Source of the DNA: UBA12202 sp002691725
GTDB taxonomy: Bacteria; Pseudomonadota; Alphaproteobacteria; Puniceispirillales; UBA1172
NCBI GenBank assembly: GCA_965660675.1
Contig: CBFIAU010000006.1
Coordinates: 106,542-170,541 of the forward strand
Reading direction: 5' to 3'
Length of the DNA: 64,000 nucleotides
Positions within the stretch are counted from its first letter, which is position 1. Each line of letters begins with the position of its first letter. The notes under the pieces are model-generated. The model was not told where the DNA came from. It searched no databases and worked only from the letters and a program-made list of their open reading frames with translations. Made by a program: the position numbers and the translations under genes. Below are positions 55,129-64,000 of this stretch, piece after piece.

Positions 55129-55970
55129 GCCGCCGCCCCCACATCTCGCATCCGGTGGAACAACTTGCGCGTATTATCTGCCGTAATATCCGCCAGCTCT
55201 TGCGCCCCTATATCTTTGATTTCAGCCAGACAAGCCAGCGTATGAACAACATGCGAAGGCTCATTCCGTTTGATCTTACGCACGGGTTCCGGGCTCAAAA
55301 AAGGGGCATCTGTTTCAACCAGTAAACGGTCAAGTGGAACGTCTTTAACGATATCGCGCAGCCAATCTGATGTTTTGAAAGTCAATATCCCGGATAATGA
55401 GATATAAAACCCAATTTCTAACGCCTTTTCAGCTAGTTTAGCGCCGCTACTAAAGCAATGCATGACGCCAGTTATCGGCATATTTTGGGCGCTATCATGC
55501 AAGATCTCAATCATATCATCATCGGCATCACGCGAATGAATTACAATCGGCAGATCAAGATCAGAGGCAACCTCAAGCTGGGTCAGAAAACTGCGTCTTT
55601 GGCGCAGTAGATCAGCTCTTTTATGAAAATAATCTAAACCCGCCTCACCAATTCCAACACAGCGTTTGTGATCGGCCAATTCGCGCATAGCATCAGCATC
55701 ATCGTAACGCTCCTCTTCATCCGCGTGATTGGGATGAACACCAACAGTAAACCAGATATTATCAGCAGACTCAGCCAAGCGACGTGGGCTATCAGCATGC
55801 ATGAGCGTTGTCCCGATACAAATGACATCACTAACCCCGACATCATTCATCCTTGCCATCATCGCCTCACGATCATCCGCATAGACTGGAAAATCAATAT
55901 GAGCGTGGCTGTCAATGACGCCTTTAAGATTAACGCCTTTAAGATTATTTAGGTGATCAGATGCTGTCAT
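55125..55970 (-). CDS. TatD family deoxyribonuclease/hydrolase
   Basis: Metal-dependent TIM-barrel hydrolase of 281 residues. Metal ligands are visible in VIDSHAHIDFP, CVGIGEAGLDYF, IVIHSRDADDD and VMHCFSSG. TatD proteins are DNases with repair or quality-control roles. The N-terminus contains a duplication (LKGVNLKGV; DNA ACGCCTTTAAGATTA in near-repeat at 55918-55944), so the true start might lie at the internal GTG/ATG region. The start abuts the metG stop. Confidence 0.92.
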   Translation of the reverse strand: MTASDHLNNLKGVNLKGVIDSHAHIDFPVYADDREAMMARMNDVGVSDVICIGTTLMHADSPRRLAESADNIWFTVGVHPNHADEEERYDDADAMRELADHKRCVGIGEAGLDYFHKRADLLRQRRSFLTQLEVASDLDLPIVIHSRDADDDMIEILHDSAQNMPITGVMHCFSSGAKLAEKALEIGFYISLSGILTFKTSDWLRDIVKDVPLDRLLVETDAPFLSPEPVRKIKRNEPSHVVHTLACLAEIKDIGAQELADITADNTRKLFHRMRDVGAAA

Positions 55971-57502
55971 TATGCCCCCTGCTCGTCTTCAACAAAGCGC
56001 GGGAACACAGGCTCAGGCTTACGCAATGGCTGACCACCTGCAAGACTTGCATCAGCAGAGACATAAGTAAAATCGCGGCTATCCGCGTCTATGCCTATCT
56101 GATCAAGCAAGCGTGACATGGATTGCGGCATGAGAGGCTGAAGCAGGATGGCAACAACTCTAATCACCTCACACAACACCCATAAAACATCTGCCATGCG
56201 GGCGGCGTCTGCTTTGCGTAACGCCCAGGGCGCCATTTCATCGACATAGCGATTAGCATCTCCAATGACATCCCAAATCGCTTTTAAGGCTTCATGAAAT
56301 TGTTGCTTATCGTAAAACTGTCTATTCTTATCAAGCAACGCATAAGCATCATTCAATATCTTTTGATCAGCGTCATGCAAGGTGTTAGGACGCTGCGGTA
56401 TCGCCGCCGCACAATTCTTGAACACCATTGATAAAACACGCTGGCAGAGATTACCCAGATCATTAGCCAGATCACCATTCATCCGATGCACCATGGCCTG
56501 ATGTGAGAAATCACCATCATTGCCAAACGGCACTTCTCGCATGAGAAAATAGCGCATTTGATCCAGCCCATAAGTGTCGGCAAGATTGATCGGGTCAATC
56601 ACATTACCCAGCGACTTTGAAATCTTCTGACCTTCGTTAGTCCACCAGCCATGAGCATAAACACGTTTCGGCAATGGAGCATCAAGCGCCATCAGAAAGG
56701 CCGGCCAGTAAATCGCATGAAAGCGCAAAATATCTTTGCCGACCATATGCAGATCAGCAGGCCAGAATTGTTGGTATTCAGGATCATCCTTGCCATAGCC
56801 AACAGCGGTGATGTAATTGGTTAGGGCATCAAGCCATACATACATGATATGGTCTTCATCATTGGGGACAGGTATTCCCCAAGAAAAGCTGGTGCGGCTA
56901 ACCGATAGATCACGCAAGCCGCTTTTAACAAAGCTTTTCACCTCATTCAAGCGTGAGCCAGGCCCGACAAAATCAGGATGACTATCATAAAGGTCAAGCA
57001 AACGGTCTTGAAAAGCCGATAATCGGAAAAAATAAGATGGCTCCTCAACCCATTCAACTGGCGCGCCAGTTGGCGCTTTGCCATCAACAATTTCATTTTC
57101 TGCGTAATACGCTTCATCTCTGACGGCGTACCAGCCGGCGTATTTATCCAAATAGATATGTCCCGCATCAAGCATTTGCTGCCAGATCATCTGGCATGTC
57201 TCTTTATGGCGAGTTTCTGTTGTCCGAATAAAATCGGTATTTGAAAAATTAAGCTGGCCTGTCAGATCACGGAAGTTCTGACTCACTTCATCAGTAAAGC
57301 CTTGCGGATCAACCCCGCGTTCTTGCGCTGATTTTTCGACTTTCTGGCCATGTTCATCCGTGCCTGTTAAAAACTTTACATCAAACCCGTCAAGACGTTT
57401 GAACCGCGCCAACACATCACAAGCCAGTGTTGTATAAGCATGGCCGATATGCGGCTTGTCATTCACATAATAAATTGGGGTTGTTAAATAATATGATGGC
57501 AT
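55970..57502 (-). CDS. metG: methionyl-tRNA synthetase
   Basis: Class Ia synthetase for tRNA-Met. HIGH motif in YVNDKPHIGHAYTT and KMSKS as KISKS in EGQKISKSLGNV. 510 residues, the short form without the C-terminal dimerisation domain and without the four-Cys zinc knuckle. Fifth in the run dacA-tmk-holB-metG-tatD-MBL, but a 99-bp gap precedes it, so it may have its own promoter. Confidence 0.97.
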   Translation of the reverse strand: MPSYYLTTPIYYVNDKPHIGHAYTTLACDVLARFKRLDGFDVKFLTGTDEHGQKVEKSAQERGVDPQGFTDEVSQNFRDLTGQLNFSNTDFIRTTETRHKETCQMIWQQMLDAGHIYLDKYAGWYAVRDEAYYAENEIVDGKAPTGAPVEWVEEPSYFFRLSAFQDRLLDLYDSHPDFVGPGSRLNEVKSFVKSGLRDLSVSRTSFSWGIPVPNDEDHIMYVWLDALTNYITAVGYGKDDPEYQQFWPADLHMVGKDILRFHAIYWPAFLMALDAPLPKRVYAHGWWTNEGQKISKSLGNVIDPINLADTYGLDQMRYFLMREVPFGNDGDFSHQAMVHRMNGDLANDLGNLCQRVLSMVFKNCAAAIPQRPNTLHDADQKILNDAYALLDKNRQFYDKQQFHEALKAIWDVIGDANRYVDEMAPWALRKADAARMADVLWVLCEVIRVVAILLQPLMPQSMSRLLDQIGIDADSRDFTYVSADASLAGGQPLRKPEPVFPRFVEDEQGA

Positions 57503-57601
57503 GGGGTCGCCTGATTAAAAAAGAAAATATCGTAAACCATTTAGATGATACTTGTTTTAACGCCTTGCGCCATGCTTCGCAAGTGCAACTCTATCAATGC
57601 G

Positions 57602-58678
57602 TTAAGTTAATGCTCTGAGTACGCTCATCATGACAGGCATCATCGCCAGATTTAATCCTTCTGCCTCACGCCAGTCGGATAAAAACTGCTGATGGATATT
57701 GGCCAGATCATGTTGCGAGTGTCGATTAAGCATATGCTGACATGCTGATGTCTCAAGCGCAACATTGGATGGTGATGGTGATGGTGAAGTCCCCCCCTGC
57801 TCCTGCTCCTGCCTTATGCGTACGGCTTTGGTGATCAGCCGATCAAACAAAATATAGGCCATATGGCGGCGCGCTCTGTTACGAATGCCGCCAAGCCCCC
57901 ATTGCGTTGCCAGGTTTTCAAGCGCTAACAGGTCAGGGCGGTTCTGACAGAGCTGGGTCAATGTCGAGGCATAAAGATCAATGCTTCCTGTTTCTGCCAG
58001 CATTTCTGCTCGCCCGGGTGAGCCATCAGCAACAGCCACCATAATAGCCAGCCAATCAGGCTCCACCTCAGGGTAAAGCGAGGAAATGATAGCACTCGCC
58101 TCATTATCACCAAGCGGATGCAGCCGGATCAGCCGCGACCGTGATCTGATCGTTGGCAGGATCGCACCTGAAGCGTGGCTAATCAGCATGATCATGGTAT
58201 TTTGTGGCGGCTCCTCCAGTGTTTTCAGCATGGCATTGGCACCATTAACATTAATATTATCTAATGCATCAACAATGACGACACGCCACTGGCTCAGTGA
58301 TGGCGTCATGCTAAGAAAACTGCTCATCTCGCGCACTTGATCGGTGCTGATGGCTTTGTTGCCGCCTTCGCCCTGGGCATGAATATATTTGAAATCGGGA
58401 TGTGACCCGGCACGAATTAGCGATGCAACCGCATCTCTGGCCGCGCCAATAGTCGCCGCCGCATCATCACCAAATAACGGCTCAGATTCATATGAAAGCA
58501 GCCGCGCCGCCACATGAAATGCAGCAGTTGCCTTGCCTATGCCCTCTTTACCAGCAAAAATCCATACTGGCTGACGCCGTTGGTCAGGTGCCAGGATATG
58601 TTCAATAATGGGCAGATGCGCCATAAGCGGGATGTGATCATAAGGATAAAGCAGATCGTCATTTTGCACAGAAGTCAT
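57602..58678 (-). CDS. holB: DNA polymerase III delta' subunit
   Basis: Clamp-loader AAA+ subunit. Walker A region is IFAGKEGIGKATAAF; VVIVDALDNINVNGANAMLKTLEEPPQNTMIMLISHA is the typical DnaX/HolB core with the SRC-like motif SRSRLIRL. 358 residues. The start overlaps the tmk stop by four bases, the usual tmk-holB arrangement. A Ser/Pro repeat (SPSPSPS) occurs in the C-terminal domain. Confidence 0.93.
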   Translation of the reverse strand: MTSVQNDDLLYPYDHIPLMAHLPIIEHILAPDQRRQPVWIFAGKEGIGKATAAFHVAARLLSYESEPLFGDDAAATIGAARDAVASLIRAGSHPDFKYIHAQGEGGNKAISTDQVREMSSFLSMTPSLSQWRVVIVDALDNINVNGANAMLKTLEEPPQNTMIMLISHASGAILPTIRSRSRLIRLHPLGDNEASAIISSLYPEVEPDWLAIMVAVADGSPGRAEMLAETGSIDLYASTLTQLCQNRPDLLALENLATQWGLGGIRNRARRHMAYILFDRLITKAVRIRQEQEQGGTSPSPSPSNVALETSACQHMLNRHSQHDLANIHQQFLSDWREAEGLNLAMMPVMMSVLRALT

Positions 58679-59319
58679 GTTGCAGTAATGGCCCTGATTT
58701 GCGGAGTTAACGCTGCCACAATATCCTTATGCACCTGATTTTCGTCTTGATTGGCATTAATAACAATAAAGCGATGCTTGTCTTGCTCTGCCAATTCCAA
58801 ATAGCCTTGCCTCACCTTTTGATGAAAATCCATGCCCTTGCTTTCAAACCGATTTTCATCACCCTCACGATGCTGAACACGTGCCAGACCAATTTCAGGA
58901 TCAATATCCAAAAGCAGCGTGATATCAGGTGTCACATCATTCAAAAAACGTGAGTTCAAGGCATTAATCAAATCGCGTTCAACACCGCCAACAATGCCTT
59001 GATAAACTGTTGTGCTATCAAAAAACCGATCTGAAATGATCGCTTCACCACGCGCCAGTGCTGGCTCAATTAAGCGCACAACGTTGTCGCGGCGCGATGC
59101 AGTCATCAATAAGGCTTCTACGACAGAATCCCAGCGGTCACGATTCCCGGTGACTAATAACTGTCGTATTTCTTCTGCGCCAATTGTGCCGCCCGGCTCT
59201 CTCGTTGATATTACGGGTTGTGGCCAGATTAAATCAAGCCAGTTACGCAATAAGCTGATCTGACTTGATTTGCCAGAACCCTCACCGCCTTCTAAAGATA
59301 TGAAAAGCCCTTTAGTCAT
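58675..59319 (-). CDS. tmk: thymidylate kinase
   Basis: Phosphorylates dTMP to dTDP. FISLEGGEGSGKSSQ is the P-loop, DRFFDSTTVYQG the DRx motif region, and DITLLLDIDPEIGLAR follows. 214 residues from ATG 59319, which overlaps the end of dacA by 8 bp; an open frame continues upstream to 59415 within dacA but is unlikely to be used. Confidence 0.96.
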   Translation of the reverse strand: MTKGLFISLEGGEGSGKSSQISLLRNWLDLIWPQPVISTREPGGTIGAEEIRQLLVTGNRDRWDSVVEALLMTASRRDNVVRLIEPALARGEAIISDRFFDSTTVYQGIVGGVERDLINALNSRFLNDVTPDITLLLDIDPEIGLARVQHREGDENRFESKGMDFHQKVRQGYLELAEQDKHRFIVINANQDENQVHKDIVAALTPQIRAITAT

Positions 59320-60472
59320 TCTTGACAGACTTAGATTCAAGACCAAAGATGAGATAATGGAAATAAGCGCCAGGATAGCGATAAAAAGATAAGTCAGGCA
59401 CATCCTCAGCCGCAACCAGCGGATAATAATAATCCTGACCTGATATGGTTAAGGTCAAGCGGCCAATTTCCTGACCTTCGCTAATAGGGGCAGAAATATA
59501 AGATGGCCAGTCGACACGTTTTGTCATTGTTTCTAATGACGCTTTATCCATGACTTTTGAAATATCTTCATTAACCGTTAGCGGTACAACACCGCGCTCA
59601 CCCATCCAAACAGATGTATAGCCAACAACATCCCCTTGGTTAACTAACATTTGCTTTTTGAACATCCGGAACGTCAAATCCATGAGCCGGATGCTTTCAT
59701 TCTTGCGTTCTTTAATGGATGACATACCATTCAGCACCATGAGGACGCGCTGATTTCCGCGCATGGCTGACCCGACCAGTCCATATCCAGATGCCTCGGT
59801 ATGGCCAGTTTTCAGCCCATCAGCACCAACACCGCCATAAATCAAGGGATTCCGATTAGGCTGAGTGATTTTATTATAGGTAAAACTGCTTTCCGCAAAC
59901 ATCGGATAATGTTCGGGGAAGTTTGTGATGATTGCCCGCCCCAAAATAGCCAGATCACGAGCTGTTGTGGTGGTGATATTATCAGGCCAACCAGTTGAAT
60001 TACCAAAAACGGTATTTTCCATACCCAATTCAGCCGCCTTATTTGTCATCAGCTCAGCAAAGGCGTCTTCAGTACCGGCAATGCCTTCGGCCACAACTAT
60101 GGCGGCATCGTTACCGCTCTGAACAATAATGCCGCGAAGCAAATCACTCACCGAAACTTTGCTGCCAGGTTCCAAAAATGTCCGTGAGCCGCCCTTTTTC
60201 CATGCTTTCTCTGAGACAATAAACTCATCACTCATGGCCAGATCACCACGTTTAAGTTGCTCAAATAACAAATAAACAGTCATGATTTTAGCCATCGACG
60301 CTGGCTTCATCGGCAGATCAGCATTTTTTTCATAAAGCGTATCGCCAGTATCATGATCCATGATCATCACATATTCCGACGATGTCACGATATCGGCACG
60401 CGCGGAAATGGAGGTGGTCAGGACTACCAAAGCTAACGACAGGTAAGAAAATAGTTTAAATAATGTGGACAT
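59312..60472 (-). CDS. dacA: D-alanyl-D-alanine carboxypeptidase (PBP5/6 family)
   Basis: Low-molecular-mass penicillin-binding protein that trims peptidoglycan pentapeptides in the periplasm. Signal peptide ends near ISARA (residue 26). Active-site motifs: SMAK (S59-K62), SGN (119-121) and KTG in ADGLKTGHTEASG. A C-terminal PBP5_C-like domain and a possible amphipathic end complete 386 residues. ATG 60472 fits the signal peptide better than the upstream start at 60493. Confidence 0.95.
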   Translation of the reverse strand: MSTLFKLFSYLSLALVVLTTSISARADIVTSSEYVMIMDHDTGDTLYEKNADLPMKPASMAKIMTVYLLFEQLKRGDLAMSDEFIVSEKAWKKGGSRTFLEPGSKVSVSDLLRGIIVQSGNDAAIVVAEGIAGTEDAFAELMTNKAAELGMENTVFGNSTGWPDNITTTTARDLAILGRAIITNFPEHYPMFAESSFTYNKITQPNRNPLIYGGVGADGLKTGHTEASGYGLVGSAMRGNQRVLMVLNGMSSIKERKNESIRLMDLTFRMFKKQMLVNQGDVVGYTSVWMGERGVVPLTVNEDISKVMDKASLETMTKRVDWPSYISAPISEGQEIGRLTLTISGQDYYYPLVAAEDVPDLSFYRYPGAYFHYLIFGLESKSVKND

Positions 60473-60546
60473 GATTACCCTTTTTATTTTCAATTTGTAT
60501 CATAATTTAAGCCTGCATATACGGCATTGATAAGTTAACATTATGA

Positions 60547-61524
60547 CTATTCAAGGATAATCTTAGACCCTTGATACCCTCTATTAATCACCGATAGCAA
60601 CACATTATCGGCATCTTCAACAGATGATATTGGCCCTAATCGCACGCGATGAAGAATATCAATTCCATTATCAAAGCTTGAAATCTCACCTTTCGTAATA
60701 TCCAAGACCCGTAATAACACTGTTTCAGCATTACTTTTATTGCGAAAAGCCCCGACTTGAATCCAAATCTCTGTTGGAGTAGCCGTGCTTTCCAGTAAAT
60801 TTGCTGATCGTGAATTGTTAATAATTTCAATCGCTGATAGCGCATCAGAGCCGCCTCCAAGCGTTTGACCATTATCCAGAGTGAGAACGCTTTCAGGAAC
60901 TTTGGCAGCCTGGGTTTTTGGCAATTCTGGTTGTTCAAGCTCACTAAGCATGGGAAAATTACCATTTTTAGCCTCACGCTCAAGCCTTAGGCTTTCTTCG
61001 GCTAATAATTGCACCCTGACTCTGGCAATGCCTTGGTCACGAAATCCTAAAACTCTTGCGCCTTCTTCGGATAAATCAATAATGCGGCCAGCAACAAACG
61101 GCCCCCGATCATTGACGCGAACAGCGATAGAACGGCCGTTTTCCAGATTGGTAATCCGCACAACAGATGGCAGAGGAAGCGTTTTATGGGCAGCAGAAAT
61201 AAGTTGATGATCAAAAATCTCACCATTAGCGGTTGGTTTGCCCGCATCAGCCGCCCCATACCAAGACGCAATCCCGGTTTCGTCATAATTGAGGTCACGT
61301 TCAGGATAATACCAGATGCCAAATATCTCATAAGGATTGCCAATTTTGTAATGCGGTGTCGGGCCATCTTGCTTAGCGGTTTGGGTCTTGCTGGCTTTAT
61401 TCATTTTTTTAATGGCTGTCGCGGCTAATTCAATATTGGTGCAGCCCGACAGAACCCCCGATAAAGCCACAGATATGGCTAAAGCTAATATAAAGAAAAA
61501 ACCACTACCTGATCGCATCATCAT
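60547..61524 (-). CDS. rlpA: septal ring lytic transglycosylase RlpA-like lipoprotein with SPOR domain
   Basis: Lipoprotein (lipobox LSGC, acylated Cys near residue 28). The double-psi beta-barrel RlpA domain carries GIASWYGAADAGKPTANGEIFD and VRVNDRGPFVAGRIIDLSEEGA, with catalytic-type Asp and His present. The C-terminus is a SPOR domain (WIQVGAFRNKSNAETVLLRV) that targets division sites. About 325 residues. Several ATGs are stacked at the start; 61524 was taken, just after the mltB stop. Located downstream of mltB and upstream of dacA, forming a cell-wall set. Confidence 0.92.
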   Translation of the reverse strand: MMMRSGSGFFFILALAISVALSGVLSGCTNIELAATAIKKMNKASKTQTAKQDGPTPHYKIGNPYEIFGIWYYPERDLNYDETGIASWYGAADAGKPTANGEIFDHQLISAAHKTLPLPSVVRITNLENGRSIAVRVNDRGPFVAGRIIDLSEEGARVLGFRDQGIARVRVQLLAEESLRLEREAKNGNFPMLSELEQPELPKTQAAKVPESVLTLDNGQTLGGGSDALSAIEIINNSRSANLLESTATPTEIWIQVGAFRNKSNAETVLLRVLDITKGEISSFDNGIDILHRVRLGPISSVEDADNVLLSVINRGYQGSKIILE

Positions 61525-61526
61525 CA

Positions 61527-62513
61527 CTACCGCATACTATCCGCCAACGTCCCAACGGCAATGGCGAAATAATTAGACCTGTTCCACCGCAAAATAGCTT
61601 CATAATTCGCATATGCTAAATAAGCTGGCCCATCCGCCCCATCAGGCAAGATGAGACGCGCCTTTAGCGGCCGCGTTGGTAATGCAGACCCATCGGCGCT
61701 TGTTATGCCAAGTTCTGCCCATTCTGGCAGGGTTTTCTTGGTTTTATTATCATGCAAAGCCATTGCTTTTGCCGGGCTCGCCAAGCCCTTGGAAGGCAGT
61801 TTTACCTGACGCCCCCATGTCATATCATCTTGCCAGCCAACACTGGACAGATAATTAGCCGCTGAGGCAAAGACATCTGATTGCGTGTTCCAGATATCGC
61901 GCTTGCCATCATTATTATAATCCTCGGCATATTGACGAAAGGATGACGGCATAAACTGGCTCTGCCCCATGGCACCGGCCCAGCTTCCGTTCATATTTTT
62001 GGCGGTAATATGACCATCTTCAATGATATGCAGCGCATCCATAAGCTCTTTTCTGAAAAATTTAGACCGCCGGCCATCATAGGCTAATGTTACCAGTGCC
62101 GGGATAACCTTAAATCCACCTTGAACACGGCCAAAATCAGTTTCAATCCCCCATAGCGCAACAATGAAACGAGGCTGCACACCATAGGCGTTACCAATTT
62201 CATCAAGCAGGGAACGATGCTCCGCCAATTTCGCATTTGCTCTATTTTGGCGCGATACTGGCACGACTCGGTCTAAATATTGAGCGAAAGTCAGCGTAAA
62301 CTCAGGCTGGTTTCGGTCAAGTTCAATGACGCGCTCAATAAGGGCAACATCGGTTAAAGCCGCATCCAATGTTTCAGCGGATATCCCATCCGCCATAGCA
62401 TCTCGGCGCAGATCATCTAGCCATACATCAAAATCAGTATCAGCATGAGATGGCGCAACAGACAGAGTCTTGAACGATATAACTAACACAAGAGCCAATA
62501 TTATGCGAAACAC
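61527..62513 (-). CDS. mltB: membrane-bound lytic murein transglycosylase B-like
   Basis: 328 residues with a signal peptide (LALVLVISFKTLSVAPSHA). The catalytic glutamate lies in FIVALWGIETDFGRVQGG; GSWAGAMGQSQFMPSSFRQYAEDYNNDGKRDIW is diagnostic of the MltB/SltB family. Starts with GTG at 62513, supported by AAGGAGACTGTCG. No lipobox, so probably soluble in the periplasm. Confidence 0.94.
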   Translation of the reverse strand: MFRIILALVLVISFKTLSVAPSHADTDFDVWLDDLRRDAMADGISAETLDAALTDVALIERVIELDRNQPEFTLTFAQYLDRVVPVSRQNRANAKLAEHRSLLDEIGNAYGVQPRFIVALWGIETDFGRVQGGFKVIPALVTLAYDGRRSKFFRKELMDALHIIEDGHITAKNMNGSWAGAMGQSQFMPSSFRQYAEDYNNDGKRDIWNTQSDVFASAANYLSSVGWQDDMTWGRQVKLPSKGLASPAKAMALHDNKTKKTLPEWAELGITSADGSALPTRPLKARLILPDGADGPAYLAYANYEAILRWNRSNYFAIAVGTLADSMR

Positions 62514-62599
62514 CGACAGTCTCCTTTAAGATTATCAATAACGTTGGTTTATACTATATGTTGTATCTGTTACAGGAACAAATGACAATATCAATGCTT

Positions 62600-63550
62600 T
62601 CATTGCATCAGAAAAATTAGCTTACCTTCTATCAGCAGATACAAAACTATTGGCACAGTGACGGTAGCAATGATGGTACTGATCAGGCATGATGTCGCCG
62701 CCCGATTTACATAGTGATCATAATGTTGAGCCAGCATATACACATTCGCAGCAACTGGCAGACAGGCAAACAAAATAGCCACATTCATCCACAGCATATC
62801 TTGCCCCGGAAACAGGGCAAAAATAATGATCAGCAATAGCGGATGGAAAATTAATCGCCAGAGACTGATGACACCAATTTCACCAACAGCGGATTTGATC
62901 GGCTGACCATAGAGCGTAACGCCGAGCGCGAATAATGCCGTTGGTGCGGCCGCCCCGGCAATAATATTCACCAGATTATCCAGGATGATGGGCAGTTTGA
63001 GCTCAGCGATAGCAAAACCAGTACCTAAAACCACTGATATCAAAAGCGGATTACTAATCATGGTTTTGACAATACTGAACATCATGATCAGCGGATTACC
63101 TTGCCGAGGGGCAACAAATGTGGCGACTAGCGCAAGTAACACAACGGTATCAACGATGATAATCAATGCCATGGGAAGCGCCGCTTCGGCACCAAATGCC
63201 ATGACCGCTAAAGGCACGCCCATATAGCCATAATTTGGATAGGATGAGGCAAGACCAAGAACGCCACTCTGACGAGTTGTTAATCTAAAAACAAATGTTC
63301 CGATAAAGGCACTTGATATAAAGATGATCAATGTCGATAATTCAAACCGCCAGATAAATCCCCAGTTCAGAAGTCCGCTTGGGTCATTATTCGCGACATT
63401 GATAAACATGAATGTCGGCAACACAATATAAAAAGCAAAGCGTGATAAAATCTTGGCGGCACTTTCATCAAAAAACCCAAACATCCGACAGCCCATACCT
63501 AAAAAGATAAGAGCGAAAAACGGAACAGATAGAGAGAGCGTTGCGATCAT
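62600..63550 (-). CDS. AEC (auxin efflux carrier) family transporter
   Basis: About 316 residues with ten hydrophobic segments in two five-helix halves, typical of AEC carriers; FFALIFLGMGCRMFG and SYPNYGYMGVPLAVMAFG are conserved regions. Substrates in bacteria include malate and malonate; unknown here. The open frame reaches 63628, but ATG 63550 places the first helix as in relatives, so the start is tentative. Faces tRNA-Ser divergently. Confidence 0.88.
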   Translation of the reverse strand: MIATLSLSVPFFALIFLGMGCRMFGFFDESAAKILSRFAFYIVLPTFMFINVANNDPSGLLNWGFIWRFELSTLIIFISSAFIGTFVFRLTTRQSGVLGLASSYPNYGYMGVPLAVMAFGAEAALPMALIIIVDTVVLLALVATFVAPRQGNPLIMMFSIVKTMISNPLLISVVLGTGFAIAELKLPIILDNLVNIIAGAAAPTALFALGVTLYGQPIKSAVGEIGVISLWRLIFHPLLLIIIFALFPGQDMLWMNVAILFACLPVAANVYMLAQHYDHYVNRAATSCLISTIIATVTVPIVLYLLIEGKLIFLMQ

Positions 63551-63723
63551 TGATGGGAAAACTTTAAGCTTAAAATTGGCGTTATTATCACCTATGACGG
63601 GCATTTTGACAAATGTCATATGCGCCATGCGTTATAAAATAAGGAACGTGGCGCAAATAATCATCTATCTCATGCGGATTGTGGCTTTATTTATTTGTGA
63701 TGCAATGCTAGAACATCGTCAAC

Positions 63724-63813
63724 GGATGGGTGGCAGAGCGGTTGAATGCACCGGTCTTGAAAACCGGCATGGGTGAGAGCCCATCGTGGGTTCGAATCCC
63801 ACCCCATCCGCCA
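63724..63813 (+). tRNA. tRNA-Ser (TGA)
   Basis: 90-nt class II tRNA with encoded CCA. Acceptor GGATGGG/CCCATCC, anticodon loop CTTGAAA with anticodon TGA, a long variable arm (CATGGGTGAGAGCCCATCG), and T-arm TGGGTTCGAATCCCA. Confidence 0.97.
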
Positions 63814-63888
63814 TTTTCTTTTATCAGTTACTTCATTAGATGCCGCGATCAGGCGCATCACCAGACCATTAGCATCAGCCGCAGTCAT

Positions 63889-63944
63889 TATGCTTGGGGA
63901 TTATGCATGGAAATTATGCATGGGAACTATGCATGGGAATTATG
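63889..63944. repeat. 13-bp tandem repeat
   Basis: Four successive 13-bp units begin at 63889, 63902, 63915 and 63928: TATGCTTGGGGAT, TATGCATGGAAAT, TATGCATGGGAAC and TATGCATGGGAAT. A fifth begins (TATG) at 63941. The period is not a multiple of three, so it is not an in-frame coding repeat. Confidence 0.85.
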
Positions 63945-64000
63945 TTCTGGCGGCCATGATCAGCAATCTTTATAGCCTGATTCAAGGCATGTTCTGGCCA
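63914..64000 (-). CDS. possible C-terminal end of a minus-strand gene (runs off the window)
   Basis: Reading the minus strand from the window edge gives 28 open codons (WPEHALNQAIKIADHGRQNI and eight more) ending with TAA at 63914-63916 inside the 13-bp repeat. The other two minus-strand frames have stops here. The codons look plausible, but the fragment is too short to identify and could be chance. Confidence 0.35.
   Translation of the reverse strand, partial: WPEHALNQAIKIADHGRQNIIPMHSSHA

Noticed and set aside
63691..63888. 65-codon minus-strand frame near tRNA-Ser
   Set aside because: It runs straight through the tRNA gene and its peptide is mostly the reverse translation of that tRNA.
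1..64000. CRISPR arrays, insertion sequences, prophage or toxin-antitoxin pairs
   Set aside because: No regularly spaced direct repeats, transposase, phage structural genes or paired small toxin/antitoxin ORFs could be supported anywhere in the window.

Overview
The window reads as a chromosomal segment of a marine alphaproteobacterium, most likely of the SAR116 (Puniceispirillales) type. This placement is inferred from gene order and content: a pcm-like/tolC/popZ/valS cluster, argS-SPOR-scpA-scpB-tatABC-serS-surE-pcm-nlpD, DUF815, yajC-secD-secF followed by two complex I assembly-factor homologues, trmFO beside uvrA, and a non-pyrrolysine MttB-family methyltransferase. Base composition is moderate, a little below 50 % GC by eye. 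There is no rRNA, CRISPR, transposase, integrase or phage structural gene.

Layout. 1-2500: 5' part of a cysteine synthase gene (minus), a SixA-like phosphatase and an unrecognised secreted protein. 2500-5210: a clearly AT-rich, probably acquired block with one large restriction-modification-like gene, ending at tRNA-Asn. 5380-9700 (minus): EamA permease, a flavoprotein-SelD fusion and the tRNA 2-selenouridine synthase MnmH, a compact selenium set with no Sec-insertion genes in view. 9900-12300: MttB homologue, a secreted histidine phosphatase, tRNA-Cys. 12500-19600 (plus): isoaspartate-methyltransferase-like gene, TolC, PopZ-like protein, ValS, IlvD. 19600-20835 (minus): ErpA/IscA-like protein and exonuclease III. 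21000-33080 (plus): dGTPase-like gene, argS, SPOR protein, scpAB, an orphan ABC ATPase, tatABC, serS, surE, pcm, NlpD-like protein. 33100-38140: DUF815 ATPase (minus), then yajC-secDF and the NDUFAF3/NDUFAF6-like pair (plus). 38137-42420 (minus): uvrA-trmFO. 42590-46600 (plus): ssb, gyrA, coaD, tRNA-Lys. 46670-52140 (minus): a TPP riboswitch heading thiB-thiP-thiQ and a TPP-dependent enzyme. 52400-54310 (minus): a type IV prepilin-like protein and a secreted Ca-binding/Ig-like protein. 54350-62500 (minus): mltB, rlpA, dacA, tmk, holB, metG, tatD and an MBL hydrolase. The end holds an AEC transporter, tRNA-Ser and a 13-bp tandem repeat.

Most of the window is ordinary housekeeping DNA. The best candidates for something less described are: the pilin/secreted-protein pair that shares a Cys-x6-Cys VAPC motif; the permease at the head of the selenium operon; the TPP enzyme apparently placed under a TPP riboswitch together with thiamine import; the solitary RM-like gene with a possible 27-codon leader ORF; and short tandem peptide duplications that recur in linkers and tails of many unrelated housekeeping proteins. 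No function was confirmed by database search. All family calls rest on motif recognition and gene context.
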